DNA of 64,000 nucleotides from Barnesiella viscericola DSM 18177 (GCF_000512915.1 NZ_CP007034.1:434001-498000), one strand, 5' to 3'; counted from the stretch's first letter, positions 1-9,791 are shown. Program-made: numbers and translations. The notes: a model not told the origin generated them from the sequence alone.

Positions 1-2
1 CC

Positions 3-473
3 GGCGAAATGGGTGCCATGGCAGAGATACAGCAGATGCTGGGCAGCATCAACATCACGCAGTTGCTCATCTGCTTCGTACTCTTCTTCATCGGGGGATA
101 TATCCTCTACGCTTCGCTGTTTGCCGCCATCGGTTCGGCCGTCGACAACGAGTCGGACACGCAGCAATTCATGGTGCCCATTACCTTTATTATCATCTTT
201 GCCCTCTATGCCGGCATTTTCAGCGCCGAGAACCCCGATGGACCGCTGGCCCTGTGGTGCTCGATGATACCCTTTACCTCGCCTATCGTGATGATGGTGC
301 GCATTCCCTTCGGGGTATCGACCTGGGAGTTGGTTCTCTCGATGGTTATCCTCTACGGCTCGGCCATCGGGTTAGCCTGGGTAGCTGGACGCATCTACCG
401 CGTGGGCATACTCATGTATGGCAAGAAACCCAGCTACAAGGAGATGATCAAGTGGATACGCTACAAAGCCTGA
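3..473 (+). CDS. ABC-2 type transporter permease, C-terminal part
   Basis: The reading frame is already open at the window edge, so only the last ~156 residues are present and the true start lies upstream. What remains is hydrophobic, with helices around LLICFVLFFIGGYILYASLF, FMVPITFIIIFALYAGIF and the stretch before VAGRIYRVGILMYGKKPSYK. The last segment, ending in a short basic cytoplasmic tail, is typical of NatB/YhaP-like ABC-2 permeases, which export ions or small molecules with a partner ATPase. The small lipoprotein gene begins 14 bases after the stop, so they may share a transcript. Family is inferred from topology and tail; the substrate cannot be told. Confidence 0.75.
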   Translation, partial: GEMGAMAEIQQMLGSINITQLLICFVLFFIGGYILYASLFAAIGSAVDNESDTQQFMVPITFIIIFALYAGIFSAENPDGPLALWCSMIPFTSPIVMMVRIPFGVSTWELVLSMVILYGSAIGLAWVAGRIYRVGILMYGKKPSYKEMIKWIRYKA

Positions 474-487
474 AAAACGATCTTCAT

Positions 488-898
488 ATGAAAACGATAC
501 GTAACCTCATCGCCCTGCTCTGCGGCGGAATGCTGCTGCTTTCGTGTGGCAGCAGCCGATATGTAGTAGAGAAGAATCCCGCCCGGCACAACCCCGTCGA
601 CGAAATCGCCTGGTTGAAGGAGCAGAAAAAGAGTCTCTCGCAAACCGAGTGCCGCATCACGCTCTATGAAAAAGCAGGCGAACTCTACTACGCCATCTAC
701 ATGCCTACACCTGGAGCATTTGACAAGAATATCACCACCGTCTATGACAGCCAGGGTGAGATATGTCTCAAATACGGGGGCCTCATGCCTCCGGCCCGTC
801 GCAAAGCGGTCGAACAGTTTTTCGAGGGGGCAACCGACAAGGGTATCATCTGGGAATGCCGGTTGCGTGAGACGGAGAAATCACAACCTCAACCCTGA
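488..898 (+). CDS. small lipoprotein of unknown function
   Basis: 136 residues. The start is the ATG at 488, which opens a signal peptide with a basic start (MKTIRN), a hydrophobic stretch and the lipobox LLLSC at residue ~20, so the mature protein should be lipid-anchored after cleavage before Cys. Starting upstream at 254 would bury this signal inside the protein and overlap the permease. The mature part is small and mixed, with no motif I recognise. It follows the ABC permease by 14 bases and is followed by a hairpin that could end transcription. The lipoprotein call is well supported; the function is unknown. Confidence 0.7.
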   Translation: MKTIRNLIALLCGGMLLLSCGSSRYVVEKNPARHNPVDEIAWLKEQKKSLSQTECRITLYEKAGELYYAIYMPTPGAFDKNITTVYDSQGEICLKYGGLMPPARRKAVEQFFEGATDKGIIWECRLRETEKSQPQP

Positions 899-938
899 AA
901 CCGATACGATTTTTACACATTATACACAATAACCACAC

Positions 939-976
939 ATGGCAGAGGCTCGGGAGGGTCGCTGCCATTTTCTTTT
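939..976 (+). terminator. probable intrinsic terminator
   Basis: ATGGCAG (939-945) pairs with CTGCCAT (962-968), followed by TTTCTTTTC. It lies 40 bases after the stop of the small lipoprotein. The loop is long (16 bases), so the call is moderate. The rest of the 899-1087 gap shows no gene. Confidence 0.5.
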
Positions 977-1087
977 CGGTCTCTCGGCGTACCTGACACA
1001 ATATACCAAAGACACCCCCAGCTTCCACAGGATAGCGGGGAAACGGATTATCATGAATCTTCGGGGAGGGACAACAAGAGTGGGCGA

Positions 1088-1870
1088 TTACTCCAACGAA
1101 AAATTATCGGCATCTTTCCACACCGGGAATTTCTCTCTGAAACGGCGTACCTTCGACAGGTCCAGCTCGACCTCGACCACCTGCTCGGTAAAGGGTTCGG
1201 CCTCAGCCAAGATTTCGCCCTTTACCCCCACGGCCATCGTGTCGCCCCGATAAACCATTGAGGTGGAATCTTTCCCGGTACGGTTCACCCCACACACATA
1301 AGCCGCATTCTCGATAGCTCGGGCTATGAGCAGGCTGCGCCACGCATAGCCCCGCGACTGGGGCCAGTTGGCCACGACCAGCAACAGGTCGTACTCGTTG
1401 TTCACGTTGCGGCACCACACCGGGAAACGCAGGTCGTAGCACACCTGCAAGGCGATGTTCCACCCCCGGTAATTGACTACCAAGTGACGGTTACCCGCCG
1501 TGAAATGGCGCCCCTCCTCGCCCATGCGGAAGAGGTGACGCTTGTCGTAGTAATGCGCTTCGCCATCGGGTGTGACGATAAACCCTCGGTTGTAACACCG
1601 CTCACCCTCCCGGGCCATGAAGCTACCCGCCAAGGCCATGCGATACTGCCGGGCCCACACGACAAGAGCCTCGACCGTAGGCCCCGATACCGGCTCGGAC
1701 AACTCTTCGGCCCGCATCGAGAATCCGGTTGTAAACATCTCGGGGAGCACTGCCAGGTCGCAACGGCCCGAAAGCCGCTCCAACACTTGGGCACAACGCT
1801 CCCGGTTACGCGACTTGTCTTCCCACACGATATCGGTCTGCACCAGTGCGACCCTCAGCAAATCGTCCAT
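1088..1870 (-). CDS. carbon-nitrogen hydrolase, omega-amidase-like (YafV type)
   Basis: 260 residues, the usual length for this branch of the nitrilase superfamily. All three catalytic residues are visible: Glu in LPEMFTTGFSM, Lys in YYDKRHLF and Cys in LQVCYDLRFPVW. The pattern PEMFTTGF with CYDLRFPVW matches YafV-like omega-amidases, which hydrolyse alpha-ketoglutaramate and similar omega-amides in the cytoplasm and repair side products of transamination. I chose the ATG at 1870; a TTG at 1879 in the same frame would add three residues. A strong hairpin separates it from the upstream acyltransferase, so it may have its own promoter, but I see no clear one. Confidence 0.88.
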   Translation of the reverse strand: MDDLLRVALVQTDIVWEDKSRNRERCAQVLERLSGRCDLAVLPEMFTTGFSMRAEELSEPVSGPTVEALVVWARQYRMALAGSFMAREGERCYNRGFIVTPDGEAHYYDKRHLFRMGEEGRHFTAGNRHLVVNYRGWNIALQVCYDLRFPVWCRNVNNEYDLLLVVANWPQSRGYAWRSLLIARAIENAAYVCGVNRTGKDSTSMVYRGDTMAVGVKGEILAEAEPFTEQVVEVELDLSKVRRFREKFPVWKDADNFSLE

Positions 1871-1891
1871 CTCGCTCAATTTTACATACTG

Positions 1892-1922
1892 AAAAAGCCG
1901 AACGGGTTGTACCCCGTTCGGC
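1892..1922 (-). terminator. intrinsic terminator of the PlsC-like gene
   Basis: GCCGAACGGG (1897-1906) and CCCGTTCGGC (1913-1922) form a 10-bp perfect stem. Read on the minus strand it is followed by five T (1896-1892), just after the stop of the acyltransferase at 1938. Confidence 0.85.
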
Positions 1923-1937
1923 TCACAAAAAGAACAG

Positions 1938-2495
1938 TTATAATCCGGTTACAAAATTCTCGGGCCTGCGGGCATGAAAATCCTTGTAATAGGTCTTGAT
2001 GGCCCGCATGTCGGCCTCGACATCGCCCGTAGGGGTAAAGGTACGCTCCATGCCAACCCGCTTCGCCCGATAGTCGATATAGGCCAGCACGATAGGGACA
2101 TTCGCCCCCTGGGCTATGTAATAGAACCCCTTCTTCCAGTCGGGGTTGGCCCGGCGGGTAGCTTCGGGTGTAATTGCAATGGCAAAGCGATCGCGCGAGT
2201 TGAATATCTCTACCAACTGTGCCACCATATCGGTGCGCCGGTCGCGCGACACGGCCACCCCGCCCATCGAACGTAACAGCGCTCCCAGCGGCGGGAAGAA
2301 CCACTCCTTCTTCATCATGAATCCCGCAAATCGGCCTACCGACAGATAGGCCAGTTTACCGATGAAGAAATCCCAGTTGCTGGTATGGGGAGCCACACAG
2401 ATGACACACTTGGGATAATCGGGTATCGAAACCGTCACCCGCCACCCCATGACCTTCAACAGGAAGGAACTCAGGGCCCGTTTCATCGCAGTCAT
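1938..2495 (-). CDS. PlsC-like lysophospholipid acyltransferase
   Basis: 185 residues from the ATG at 2495, which overlaps the TGA of the preceding gene by one base; an ATG at 2486 is also possible. The acyltransferase signature HTSNWD (H-x4-D catalytic motif) occurs near residue 38, followed by block II-like FPPLGALLRSMGGVAVSRDR and the block III-like ITPEATRR. This fits the PlsC/LPLAT superfamily, which transfers acyl groups to lysophospholipids or related acceptors at the inner membrane. It is shorter than canonical PlsC (about 240 residues) and lacks a clear N-terminal membrane helix, as in the compact LPLAT proteins of Bacteroidetes. The exact acceptor is unknown. Confidence 0.85.
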   Translation of the reverse strand: MTAMKRALSSFLLKVMGWRVTVSIPDYPKCVICVAPHTSNWDFFIGKLAYLSVGRFAGFMMKKEWFFPPLGALLRSMGGVAVSRDRRTDMVAQLVEIFNSRDRFAIAITPEATRRANPDWKKGFYYIAQGANVPIVLAYIDYRAKRVGMERTFTPTGDVEADMRAIKTYYKDFHARRPENFVTGL

Positions 2496-2776
2496 CAACC
2501 GTTAAGGGCGGCCAGATCTTCAAACACGCCGTCGATGGCCTTGTCGAAATCGGCACGCAGCTTTCTATAATAGGCTTTTACCTTCTTGGGCTCCTTGTCG
2601 CCGTTGGCACCCACACGGCACAGGAAATCGTCTTGGATACCGGCAATCTTGCCCACCAGTTCATCGAGTTTACCGGCATCGACCCCGGGCACGTAATATT
2701 TATTGAACAGGCACTCGGCCAGCAATTCGCCAGCGATGTAGTTAATCTCTTTTTTCAATGATCTTTTGTTAGCCAT
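2495..2776 (-). CDS. conserved small cytosolic protein, unknown function
   Basis: 93 residues, rich in Lys, Glu and Asp, predicted mostly helical, with no signal peptide or membrane segment. A pattern of alternating charged and hydrophobic residues runs through ELLAECLFNKYYVPGVDAGK and the C-terminal FDKAIDGVFEDLAAL, compatible with a small helical bundle. Its TGA overlaps the ATG of the PlsC-like gene, so the two are co-translated from the promoter at 2806-2837. I recognise no named domain. The reading frame, a consensus promoter and the coupled downstream gene make it a real gene. Confidence 0.75.
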   Translation of the reverse strand: MANKRSLKKEINYIAGELLAECLFNKYYVPGVDAGKLDELVGKIAGIQDDFLCRVGANGDKEPKKVKAYYRKLRADFDKAIDGVFEDLAALNG

Positions 2777-2805
2777 AGCTTATCGGTTTTTAAAGTTTCT
2801 ACGAA

Positions 2806-2837
2806 CAAAGATAGCAAAAGGTTAGAGCCAAAGCAAA
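2806..2837 (-). promoter_or_regulatory. Bacteroidetes-type promoter for the 2776 gene
   Basis: On the minus strand TTTG (2837-2834), a 20-base spacer and TATCTTTG (2813-2806) match the Bacteroides -33/-7 consensus exactly. Transcription should begin near 2799, about 23 bases before the ATG at 2776. Confidence 0.75.
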
Positions 2838-3079
2838 TGAAAACCGATTTTTCAATTTGATGATGCCGGACTGCATCTTGTTTTATGGAAAGACAATGAC
2901 TAATGTCAATAAAGGCAAGCAGAAAAACTCGGTTTTCAGCATTTGGATTAGATATAACAACGCGGATCAAATTCTACTTTTTCAATAAAAAGAGTTTTTT
3001 ATCTCTGCGGCCCACAAAATTGTCCACACAAGAATTTGCAAAAAATCTTTTTTCATGCTGTGTTACAAAATATTTTCTC

Positions 3080-3087
3080 TAAATTTG
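3080..3087 (+). promoter_or_regulatory. -7 element for glycogen synthase operon
   Basis: TAAATTTG matches TAnnTTTG, 41 bases before the glycogen synthase ATG at 3129. A clear -33 TTTG is not visible at the right spacing. It shows that the in-frame upstream extension to 3036 is not translated, because that would start before the promoter. The 2777-3128 gap is AT-rich and otherwise holds only the opposing promoter at 2806-2837. Confidence 0.6.
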
Positions 3088-3128
3088 CACTCTCATTCCC
3101 AGGAACAAGCGGGAGTGATTTTACAAGA

Positions 3129-4808
3129 ATGGAAAAACAACTCATACCTGATTATATTTTTGAAGTAAGTTGGGAGGTTTGCAACAAGGTAGGCGGCATA
3201 TACACCGTGCTATCGACCAAAGCAAAGACTCTGCAAAAACAATATAAGGATAAAGTCATCTTTATAGGCCCCGATGTCTGGGGCGATAAACCCTCACCCT
3301 ATTTCACCCGGTCCAAAACGCTTTTGAAGGAGTGGCAGCACGAGGCTTGCCTGCCTCAAAACATGAAAGTCAAGGTGGGACGCTGGAATGTACCGGGCCG
3401 CCCCATCGTGATATTGGTCGATTTCAAACCGCTCTATGCCTACAAGAACGACTTGTATGGCGAGATGTGGAACCGCTACGGGGTAAACTCGCTGCCGGCT
3501 TACGGCGACTATGACGAGTCGTGTGCCTTTGCCTACGCATCGGCCCTGGTCATCGAGAGTTTCTACAAATTCATTCACGGCGAGAAATACAAGGTAGTGG
3601 CCCACTTCGACGAGTGGATGACCGGCATGGGACTGCTGCACATCAAATATACGCTGCCTCAGGTGGCCACCCTGTTCACGACACACGCCACCTCGATAGG
3701 CCGGTCGATTGCCGGGAACGGGAAACCACTGTATGACTACCTGGCCGGGTATAATGGCGACCAGATGGCCGAAGAGCTGAACATCGTATCGAAACACTCG
3801 CTGGAAAAGACGGCGGCTATCGAGGCCGACTGCTTTACGACGGTGAGCAAAATCACGGCCAAAGAGTGCACGCAACTGCTCGACCGCAAGCCCGACGTGG
3901 TAACTCCCAATGGATTTGAACGGAATTTTGTCCCCTCGGGCGAGGCGTATGAGGAGCGCCGCAAGACGGCCCGCCAACGGCTCTTCGACATTACCGAAGC
4001 GCTCACGGGCGAACGGCCCAACAAAAACGCCTTCCTGGTTGCCACCTCGGGACGATATGAATACAAGAACAAGGGTATCGACCTCTTTGTCGATGCCATC
4101 AAGCGAGTAGCCAAAAGTCTCGACAGGGGTCGGGAAATCGTGGCCTTCGTATTGGTACCCGCCTGGGTCGATGCTCCCCGCACCGACTTGCAGGAACGAT
4201 TGAAACAACCGGCTCATGCGACAACACCCCTGCCCGAGCCGTTTATCACCCACACACTCCACAACTTCGACCAGGACAATGTGGTGAATCAGATACACTA
4301 TCTGCAACTCGACAACCAACCCGGGAGTCAGGTAAAAATTGTATTCATTCCCTCGTATCTCACGGGCGACGACGGTATCGTAAACCTGTCGTACTACGAC
4401 CTGCTCATCGGTCTCGACGCCACCGCCTTCCCCTCATATTACGAACCATGGGGCTACACTCCGCTCGAAAGCATTGCCTTCGGGGTACCCACCATCACCA
4501 CCGACCTCTCGGGATTCGGCCAATGGATAAACTCCCGTCAGGAGCAAGGTATGAGAAAATCGGGTGTGAAGGTGCTGCATCGCAGCGACTTTAACTTTGT
4601 GGAGGTATCGGAAGAGTTGGCCGACACCATTCTCGCCCTGAGTCACTGTGGCAAAGCTCAACGCGAAAAAATAGCACAAGCCGCCACTGCCGTTTCGCTC
4701 GAAGCCGAATGGAAAAACTTCATCGAATATTACTCGCAGGCCTTCCATCTGGCACTGGAAAAGGCCTCGCAACGTAAACCCAAAGAAAACAACGACTTGG
4801 AATACTAA
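3129..4808 (+). CDS. glycogen synthase, GT3-like glycosyltransferase
   Basis: 559 residues from the ATG at 3129, placed downstream of a promoter element. It makes alpha-1,4-glucan from a nucleotide sugar in the cytoplasm. The N-terminus EVSWEVCNKVGGIYTVLSTK resembles the eukaryotic/GT3 type rather than the bacterial GlgA (GT5) KTGGL start. The C-terminal half carries the retaining GT-B signature EPWGYTPLE (E-x7-E) followed by GVPTITTDLSGFG. The alpha-glucan phosphorylase follows after 37 bases, pairing synthesis with breakdown in one operon. Donor preference (UDP- or ADP-glucose) cannot be read from sequence; GT3 enzymes usually use UDP-glucose. Confidence 0.92.
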   Translation: MEKQLIPDYIFEVSWEVCNKVGGIYTVLSTKAKTLQKQYKDKVIFIGPDVWGDKPSPYFTRSKTLLKEWQHEACLPQNMKVKVGRWNVPGRPIVILVDFKPLYAYKNDLYGEMWNRYGVNSLPAYGDYDESCAFAYASALVIESFYKFIHGEKYKVVAHFDEWMTGMGLLHIKYTLPQVATLFTTHATSIGRSIAGNGKPLYDYLAGYNGDQMAEELNIVSKHSLEKTAAIEADCFTTVSKITAKECTQLLDRKPDVVTPNGFERNFVPSGEAYEERRKTARQRLFDITEALTGERPNKNAFLVATSGRYEYKNKGIDLFVDAIKRVAKSLDRGREIVAFVLVPAWVDAPRTDLQERLKQPAHATTPLPEPFITHTLHNFDQDNVVNQIHYLQLDNQPGSQVKIVFIPSYLTGDDGIVNLSYYDLLIGLDATAFPSYYEPWGYTPLESIAFGVPTITTDLSGFGQWINSRQEQGMRKSGVKVLHRSDFNFVEVSEELADTILALSHCGKAQREKIAQAATAVSLEAEWKNFIEYYSQAFHLALEKASQRKPKENNDLEY

Positions 4809-4845
4809 TTCAGACAAGACTTAATAATAAATTCAATATTCTATT

Positions 4846-7401
4846 ATGAAAGTACAAGTAAGCAACACAAACACTCCTAACTGGCGTGATATTACTGTTA
4901 AATCGCAAGTTCCGGCAGAGTTGAGCTGTCTGGCTGTCTTAGCAAAAAATCTATGGTGGTCATGGAACAGTGAGGCCAAAAACTTGTTTAAATCGATAGA
5001 TAAGGATTTGTGGAAAGCGGTTCACGAGAACCCCGTTCTATTCCTGCAACGCATCGGGTATGAAAGACTCGAAGAAATAACGAAAGACAAACAACTCATG
5101 CACGACATCAACGAGGTGTATGAGCATTTCGAGAAATATATCAACGTCGAAAAACGCAAAGACGTGCCCTCTATCTCCTATTTCAGCATGGAGTATGGGT
5201 TGAGCCATGTATTGAAAATCTATTCGGGCGGTCTCGGTATTCTGGCCGGTGACTACCTGAAAGAGGCCAGCGACAGCAACGTCGACATGACGGCTGTCGG
5301 GTTCCTCTACCGCTATGGCTACTTCACCCAGACACTGTCGATGGACGGCCAACAGATTGCCAACTACGAGGCTCAGAACTTCAATCAACTGCCCATCGAG
5401 CAGATGACCGAGAAAGACGGTCGCCCCATGGTACTCGAAGTTCCCTACCCCGGTCGCATCGTCTACGCACACATCTGGCGTGTCAACGTGGGTCGTATCA
5501 AACTCTATCTGCTCGATACCGACCTCGACTCGAACAGCGAGTGGGACCGCTCCATCACCTACCAGCTCTACGGCGGTGACTGGGAAAACCGTATGAAACA
5601 AGAGTACCTGCTGGGCATCGGCGGTATCCTGATGCTGAACAAATTGGGCATCAAGACCGACCTCTACCACTGCAACGAGGGTCACGCGGCCCTGTTGAAC
5701 GTTCAACGGCTGGTCGACTATGTACAAAATGATCATCTGAAGTTCAGCGAGGCCCTCGAAGTGGTTCGCGCCTCGTCGCTCTACACCGTACACACTCCCG
5801 TGCCGGCCGGACACGACTACTTCGACGAATCGCTCTTCGGCAAATACATGGGTGAGTTCCCGGCCAAATTGGGCATCGAATGGAAAGACCTGATGAACAT
5901 GGGTCGCGAAAACCCCGATACCAACGAGAAGTTCTCGATGAGTGTATTTGCCTGCAACTCCTGCCAGGAGGTGAACGGCGTAAGCTGGCTGCACGGCAAG
6001 GTGTCGCAAAAGATGTTCCAACCCATCTGGAAAGGATACAGCCCCGACGAACTGCACGTGGGTTATGTGACCAACGGCGTGCACATGCCCACCTGGGCCG
6101 CATCGGAGTGGAAAGAGTTCTATGTCAAGACCTTCGGTCCCGATTTTATGGACCATCAGTCCGACCCCAAAATGTGGGAAAAGATTTACGACGTAGACGA
6201 CGAGATTATCTGGAATATCCGCCAGACGTTGAAAAACAAATTTGTGAAATTCGTTAAGGACGACTTCCGTGAAACGTGGCTGAAAAACCAGGGCGACCCC
6301 TCGCGCATCGTATCGGTGCTCGAAAAGATCAATCCCAACGCCCTGCTCATCGGTTTCGCCCGTCGTTTCGCCACCTACAAACGGGCACACCTGCTCTTTA
6401 CCGACCTCGACCGTCTCTCCAAGATTGTCAACAACCCCAACTACCCGGTACAGTTCATCTTCTCGGGTAAGGCTCACCCTGCCGACGGCGCCGGTCAAGG
6501 CTTGATTAAGCGGATTGTCGAAATCTCGCGCATGCCGCAGTTCCTCGGCAAGATCATTTTCCTCGAAAACTACGACATGAAGGTGGCCAAACGGCTCATC
6601 TCGGGTGTAGATATCTGGCTGAACACGCCTACCCGTCCGCTCGAAGCGTCGGGTACGTCGGGCGAAAAGGCCGAAATGAACGGTGTACTCAACTTCTCGG
6701 TACTCGACGGCTGGTGGTACGAAGGTTACAAAGAGGGTGCTGGCTGGGCCTTGACCGACAAACGTACGTTCCAAGACCAGAACCAGCAAGATCAACTCGA
6801 TGCCGCAACCATCTACTCCATGCTCGAGAACCAAATCGTACCCCTCTACTTTGCCAAGAACAGCAAGGGCTACTCTCCCGAGTGGATTCAATACATCAAG
6901 AACTCGATTGCCAAAATTGCTCCCCACTTCACCATGGAGCGCATGTTGCACGACTACATCGACCGCTTCTATATGAAAGAGGGCAAACGTACCAAGCTGC
7001 TCAAAGCCGACCATTATGCCAAAGCCAAAGAGATTGCAGCCTGGAAAGAGGAGTTTGTATCGAAATGGAACGACATCGAAATCTGCTCGGTTTCGATTCC
7101 CGACGGCCTGCTCTACAATCCTCATGTAGGCGAAGAGTATGAAATGACCGTGGTTATCGACAACAAGGGCTTGGGCAACTGCCTGGGCGTAGAGCTCGTT
7201 ATCGCCAACGTAGAAGAGGGTAACACCGAACCCTACAAGACGATTGAAATGAAACCGGTACAGACCGACGGCACCAAGGTAACCTACAAGTTGCGTTACC
7301 TGCTCAACGACTCGGGCGTATTCCGCTATTCATTCCGTATGTTCCCCCAGAACCCCGATCTGCCTCACCGTCAGGATTTGGCCTACGTTCGCTGGTTCTA
7401 A
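4846..7401 (+). CDS. glgP: alpha-glucan (glycogen) phosphorylase
   Basis: 851 residues, GT35. It releases glucose-1-phosphate from glycogen or maltodextrin using pyridoxal phosphate. The N-terminus has the NLWWSWN segment of the DUF3417 domain found in the shorter bacterial/archaeal branch of this family. The cofactor lysine is in [14 protein letters not shown] (Lys608); here Glu precedes Lys where most relatives have Met (GTSGMK), a small deviation. The phosphate and glucose side shows [15 protein letters not shown] and [12 protein letters not shown]. An extra ~100-residue beta-rich tail (from about residue 745) ends the protein. It is the second gene of the glycogen operon. Confidence 0.94.
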   Translation: MKVQVSNTNTPNWRDITVKSQVPAELSCLAVLAKNLWWSWNSEAKNLFKSIDKDLWKAVHENPVLFLQRIGYERLEEITKDKQLMHDINEVYEHFEKYINVEKRKDVPSISYFSMEYGLSHVLKIYSGGLGILAGDYLKEASDSNVDMTAVGFLYRYGYFTQTLSMDGQQIANYEAQNFNQLPIEQMTEKDGRPMVLEVPYPGRIVYAHIWRVNVGRIKLYLLDTDLDSNSEWDRSITYQLYGGDWENRMKQEYLLGIGGILMLNKLGIKTDLYHCNEGHAALLNVQRLVDYVQNDHLKFSEALEVVRASSLYTVHTPVPAGHDYFDESLFGKYMGEFPAKLGIEWKDLMNMGRENPDTNEKFSMSVFACNSCQEVNGVSWLHGKVSQKMFQPIWKGYSPDELHVGYVTNGVHMPTWAASEWKEFYVKTFGPDFMDHQSDPKMWEKIYDVDDEIIWNIRQTLKNKFVKFVKDDFRETWLKNQGDPSRIVSVLEKINPNALLIGFARRFATYKRAHLLFTDLDRLSKIVNNPNYPVQFIFSGKAHPADGAGQGLIKRIVEISRMPQFLGKIIFLENYDMKVAKRLISGVDIWLNTPTRPLEASGTSGEKAEMNGVLNFSVLDGWWYEGYKEGAGWALTDKRTFQDQNQQDQLDAATIYSMLENQIVPLYFAKNSKGYSPEWIQYIKNSIAKIAPHFTMERMLHDYIDRFYMKEGKRTKLLKADHYAKAKEIAAWKEEFVSKWNDIEICSVSIPDGLLYNPHVGEEYEMTVVIDNKGLGNCLGVELVIANVEEGNTEPYKTIEMKPVQTDGTKVTYKLRYLLNDSGVFRYSFRMFPQNPDLPHRQDLAYVRWF

Positions 7402-7439
7402 TCGGGACTGTCATTCCAAGAAATATGAAGAGGAGGAAA

Positions 7440-7468
7440 AGGGCAAGCGAGGTTACTCGATTTGCCCC
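7440..7468 (+). terminator. hairpin after glgP
   Basis: GGGCAA-G-CGAG-GTTA-CTCG-AT-TTGCCC forms a stem-loop about 40 bases after the glgP stop, followed by CTCTTCCCTC rather than a pure T run. It may be the first of two tandem terminators. Confidence 0.5.
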
Positions 7469-7497
7469 TCTTCCCTCACATGAAAGCTATCTATCAG

Positions 7498-7533
7498 GCG
7501 CCAAGTTCTCTATTAGGGAACCTTGGCGCTTTT
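7498..7533 (+). terminator. intrinsic terminator of the glycogen operon
   Basis: GCGCCAAGTTC (7498-7508) pairs with GAAC-CTTGGCGC (7518-7529) with one bulged base, followed by TTTTATTG. The 7402-7740 gap holds this, the hairpin before it and the prfA promoter. Confidence 0.8.
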
Positions 7534-7709
7534 ATTGTTAAAACACGTTAAGTTTTCCACCAAGGCAAACATTCCTCCACGACACGTGTTTTACCCCTAA
7601 ACTACTACTCTGTATATCAGATGATCCGGTGCAGGCCCAACGACATCTTCGGGCTCTGTACCGAGTCATCTTTTCACCCCTGTCCTTCCCGAAAATCGAG
7701 CGAATTTCG

Positions 7710-7717
7710 TATCTTTG
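7710..7717 (+). promoter_or_regulatory. -7 element for prfA-pyrF
   Basis: TATCTTTG matches TAnnTTTG and ends 23 bases before the prfA ATG at 7741. No convincing -33 box is seen. Confidence 0.6.
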
Positions 7718-7740
7718 TCCCCAAAGCAAATATTCCCCGA

Positions 7741-8853
7741 ATGAGCGAACAATCTTCACTATTAGAAAAACTGGAAGGACTGCTTATCCGATTTGAAGAA
7801 ATAGGAACCTTGATTACCGACCCCGCCGTCATAAGCGACATGAAACGGTATGTCAAGCTGACTAAAGAGTATCGAGAACTCGAAAAAATATCGGAAGCGG
7901 CCAAACGATACAAACAACTGCTGAACGGAATCGACGAATCGCGCCGGTTGCTCGAAACCGAGAACGACCCCGAAATGCGCGAAATGGCCAAAGAGGAGCT
8001 CGAATCGTGTTCGGCCCAGCTGCCCCAACTCGAAGAGGAGATAAAACTGCTGCTCGTACCGGCCGACCCCGAAGACAGCAAAAACGCCATTGTCGAGATA
8101 CGGGGCGGAACAGGTGGCGACGAGGCTGCCATCTTTGCCGGCGACCTCTTCCGCATGTATACCAAATATTGTGAAACCAAGGGGTGGAAAACCGAGGTGA
8201 GCAGTTACAGCGAAGGGGCCTCGGGCGGATACAAGGAGATTATCTTCACCGTAACGGGCGACAACGTGTACGGCACACTCAAATACGAGTCGGGCGTACA
8301 CCGCGTGCAGCGGGTGCCTGCCACCGAGACCCAGGGTCGCGTACACACCTCGGCCGCCACGGTAGCCGTGCTGCCCGAAGCCGAAGAGTTCGACGTGGAA
8401 ATCAACGAGGGCGAAATCAAGTGGGATACCTTCCGGTCGAGCGGGGCCGGCGGCCAGAACGTAAACAAGGTAGAATCGGGCGTGCGGCTGCGCTACAACT
8501 GGAAAAATCCCATCACCGGCGAGACGGAAGAGATTCTCATCGAGTGTACCGAGACCCGCGACCAACCCAAGAACAAGGAGCGTGCCCTCTCGCGTTTGCG
8601 CTCGTTCATCTACGACAAGGAGCACCAGAAATACATCGACGACATTGCCAGCCGGCGCAAGACCATGGTATCGACCGGCGACCGGTCGGCCAAGATACGC
8701 ACCTACAACTACCCGCAGGGGCGCATCACCGACCACCGCATCAACTATACCATCTACAACCTGGCTGCCTTCATGGACGGCGACATACAGGACTGTATCG
8801 ACCACCTCATCGTGGCCGAGAATGCCGAGCGGCTCAAAGAGAGTGAACTATAA
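7741..8853 (+). CDS. prfA: peptide chain release factor 1
   Basis: 370 residues from the ATG at 7741. RF1 reads UAA and UAG stop codons and triggers hydrolysis of peptidyl-tRNA. The codon-recognition tripeptide of RF1 is present as PAT in VQRVPATETQGRVHTS (RF2 would have SPF), and the catalytic GGQ is in SSGAGGQNVNKVESGVRL. The N-terminal helical domain starts with a coiled-coil-like region. The start is set by the -7 element at 7710-7717; a longer in-frame extension lies upstream of it. pyrF follows after 12 bases. Confidence 0.97.
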   Translation: MSEQSSLLEKLEGLLIRFEEIGTLITDPAVISDMKRYVKLTKEYRELEKISEAAKRYKQLLNGIDESRRLLETENDPEMREMAKEELESCSAQLPQLEEEIKLLLVPADPEDSKNAIVEIRGGTGGDEAAIFAGDLFRMYTKYCETKGWKTEVSSYSEGASGGYKEIIFTVTGDNVYGTLKYESGVHRVQRVPATETQGRVHTSAATVAVLPEAEEFDVEINEGEIKWDTFRSSGAGGQNVNKVESGVRLRYNWKNPITGETEEILIECTETRDQPKNKERALSRLRSFIYDKEHQKYIDDIASRRKTMVSTGDRSAKIRTYNYPQGRITDHRINYTIYNLAAFMDGDIQDCIDHLIVAENAERLKESEL

Positions 8854-8865
8854 TCCCCATATATC

Positions 8866-9696
8866 ATGAACAAGAAACAGCTATTTGAAAATATCAAGCG
8901 GAAGAAATCGTTCCTCTGCGTAGGGCTCGATACCGACATCAAGAAGATTCCCGAGCATCTGAAATCGGCCGACGATCCCATCTTTGCCTTCAACCAGGCA
9001 ATTATCGACGCTACGGCCGACCTCTGCGTGGCCTACAAGCCCAACCTGGCCTTCTACGAGAGTCTGGGAGTAATGGGCTGGACCGCCTTTGAGAAGACCG
9101 TCAGCTATCTGCGCGAGAATTACCCCGACCAGTTTATCATCGCCGATGCCAAGCGGGGCGACATAGGCAACACCTCGGAACTCTATGCCCGCAGCTTCTT
9201 CTGCCACCTCGACCTCGATGCCGTGACCGTGGCCCCCTACATGGGCGAGGACAGCGTGAAACCCTTCCTGGGCTACCCCGACAAGTGGGTCATTCTGCTC
9301 GGCCTCACCTCCAACAAAGGGTCGCACGATTTCCAGCTGACCACCGATGCCAACGGCGAACGCCTCTTCGAGAAGGTGATGCGCGTGGCTCAAACCTGGG
9401 CAACCGACGAGCAACTGATGTTTGTCGTAGGAGCCACCCAGGGCAAACTGTTTGAAGACGTGCGCCGCATCGCCCCGAACAACTTCCTGCTGGTGCCCGG
9501 CGTTGGCGCCCAGGGCGGCAGCCTCGAAGAGGTAGCCACCTACGGAATGAACAGCGAGTGCGGCCTGCTTGTTAACTCTTCGCGCAAAATCATCTACGCC
9601 GCGGCCGACGAAACGTTTGCCCAGGCCGCCCGTGAGGAGGCCTTGAAAGTGCAGTACGAGATGGAACACCTGCTGCACAAGAAAGGATTACTCTGA
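8866..9696 (+). CDS. pyrF: orotidine 5'-phosphate decarboxylase
   Basis: 276 residues, the longer (type 2) form of OMP decarboxylase. It makes UMP from OMP in the last step of pyrimidine synthesis. The catalytic D-K-D network is visible in [19 protein letters not shown]; the N-terminus [14 protein letters not shown] and the phosphate-binding [11 protein letters not shown] complete the TIM barrel. It begins 12 bases after prfA and is probably read from the same promoter. The assignment is firm. Confidence 0.97.
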   Translation: MNKKQLFENIKRKKSFLCVGLDTDIKKIPEHLKSADDPIFAFNQAIIDATADLCVAYKPNLAFYESLGVMGWTAFEKTVSYLRENYPDQFIIADAKRGDIGNTSELYARSFFCHLDLDAVTVAPYMGEDSVKPFLGYPDKWVILLGLTSNKGSHDFQLTTDANGERLFEKVMRVAQTWATDEQLMFVVGATQGKLFEDVRRIAPNNFLLVPGVGAQGGSLEEVATYGMNSECGLLVNSSRKIIYAAADETFAQAAREEALKVQYEMEHLLHKKGLL

Positions 9697-9745
9697 TTTT
9701 TAGAGAAAATAGCATTTAATAGTAAAAAGATAATCGATTTTTACC

Positions 9746-9753
9746 TAAATTTG
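9746..9753 (+). promoter_or_regulatory. -7 element for pgk
   Basis: TAAATTTG, 38 bases before the pgk ATG at 9792, in a short AT-rich gap. No good -33 at the standard spacing. Confidence 0.6.
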
Positions 9754-9791
9754 CCAAACAGAAACGAGTTACATACTAAATATTAAACGAT

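Noticed and set aside
5038-7125. A 695-codon open frame on the minus strand across glgP
   Set aside because: It is antisense to a phosphorylase with intact motifs; its protein has no recognisable domain and the frame arises from codon bias.
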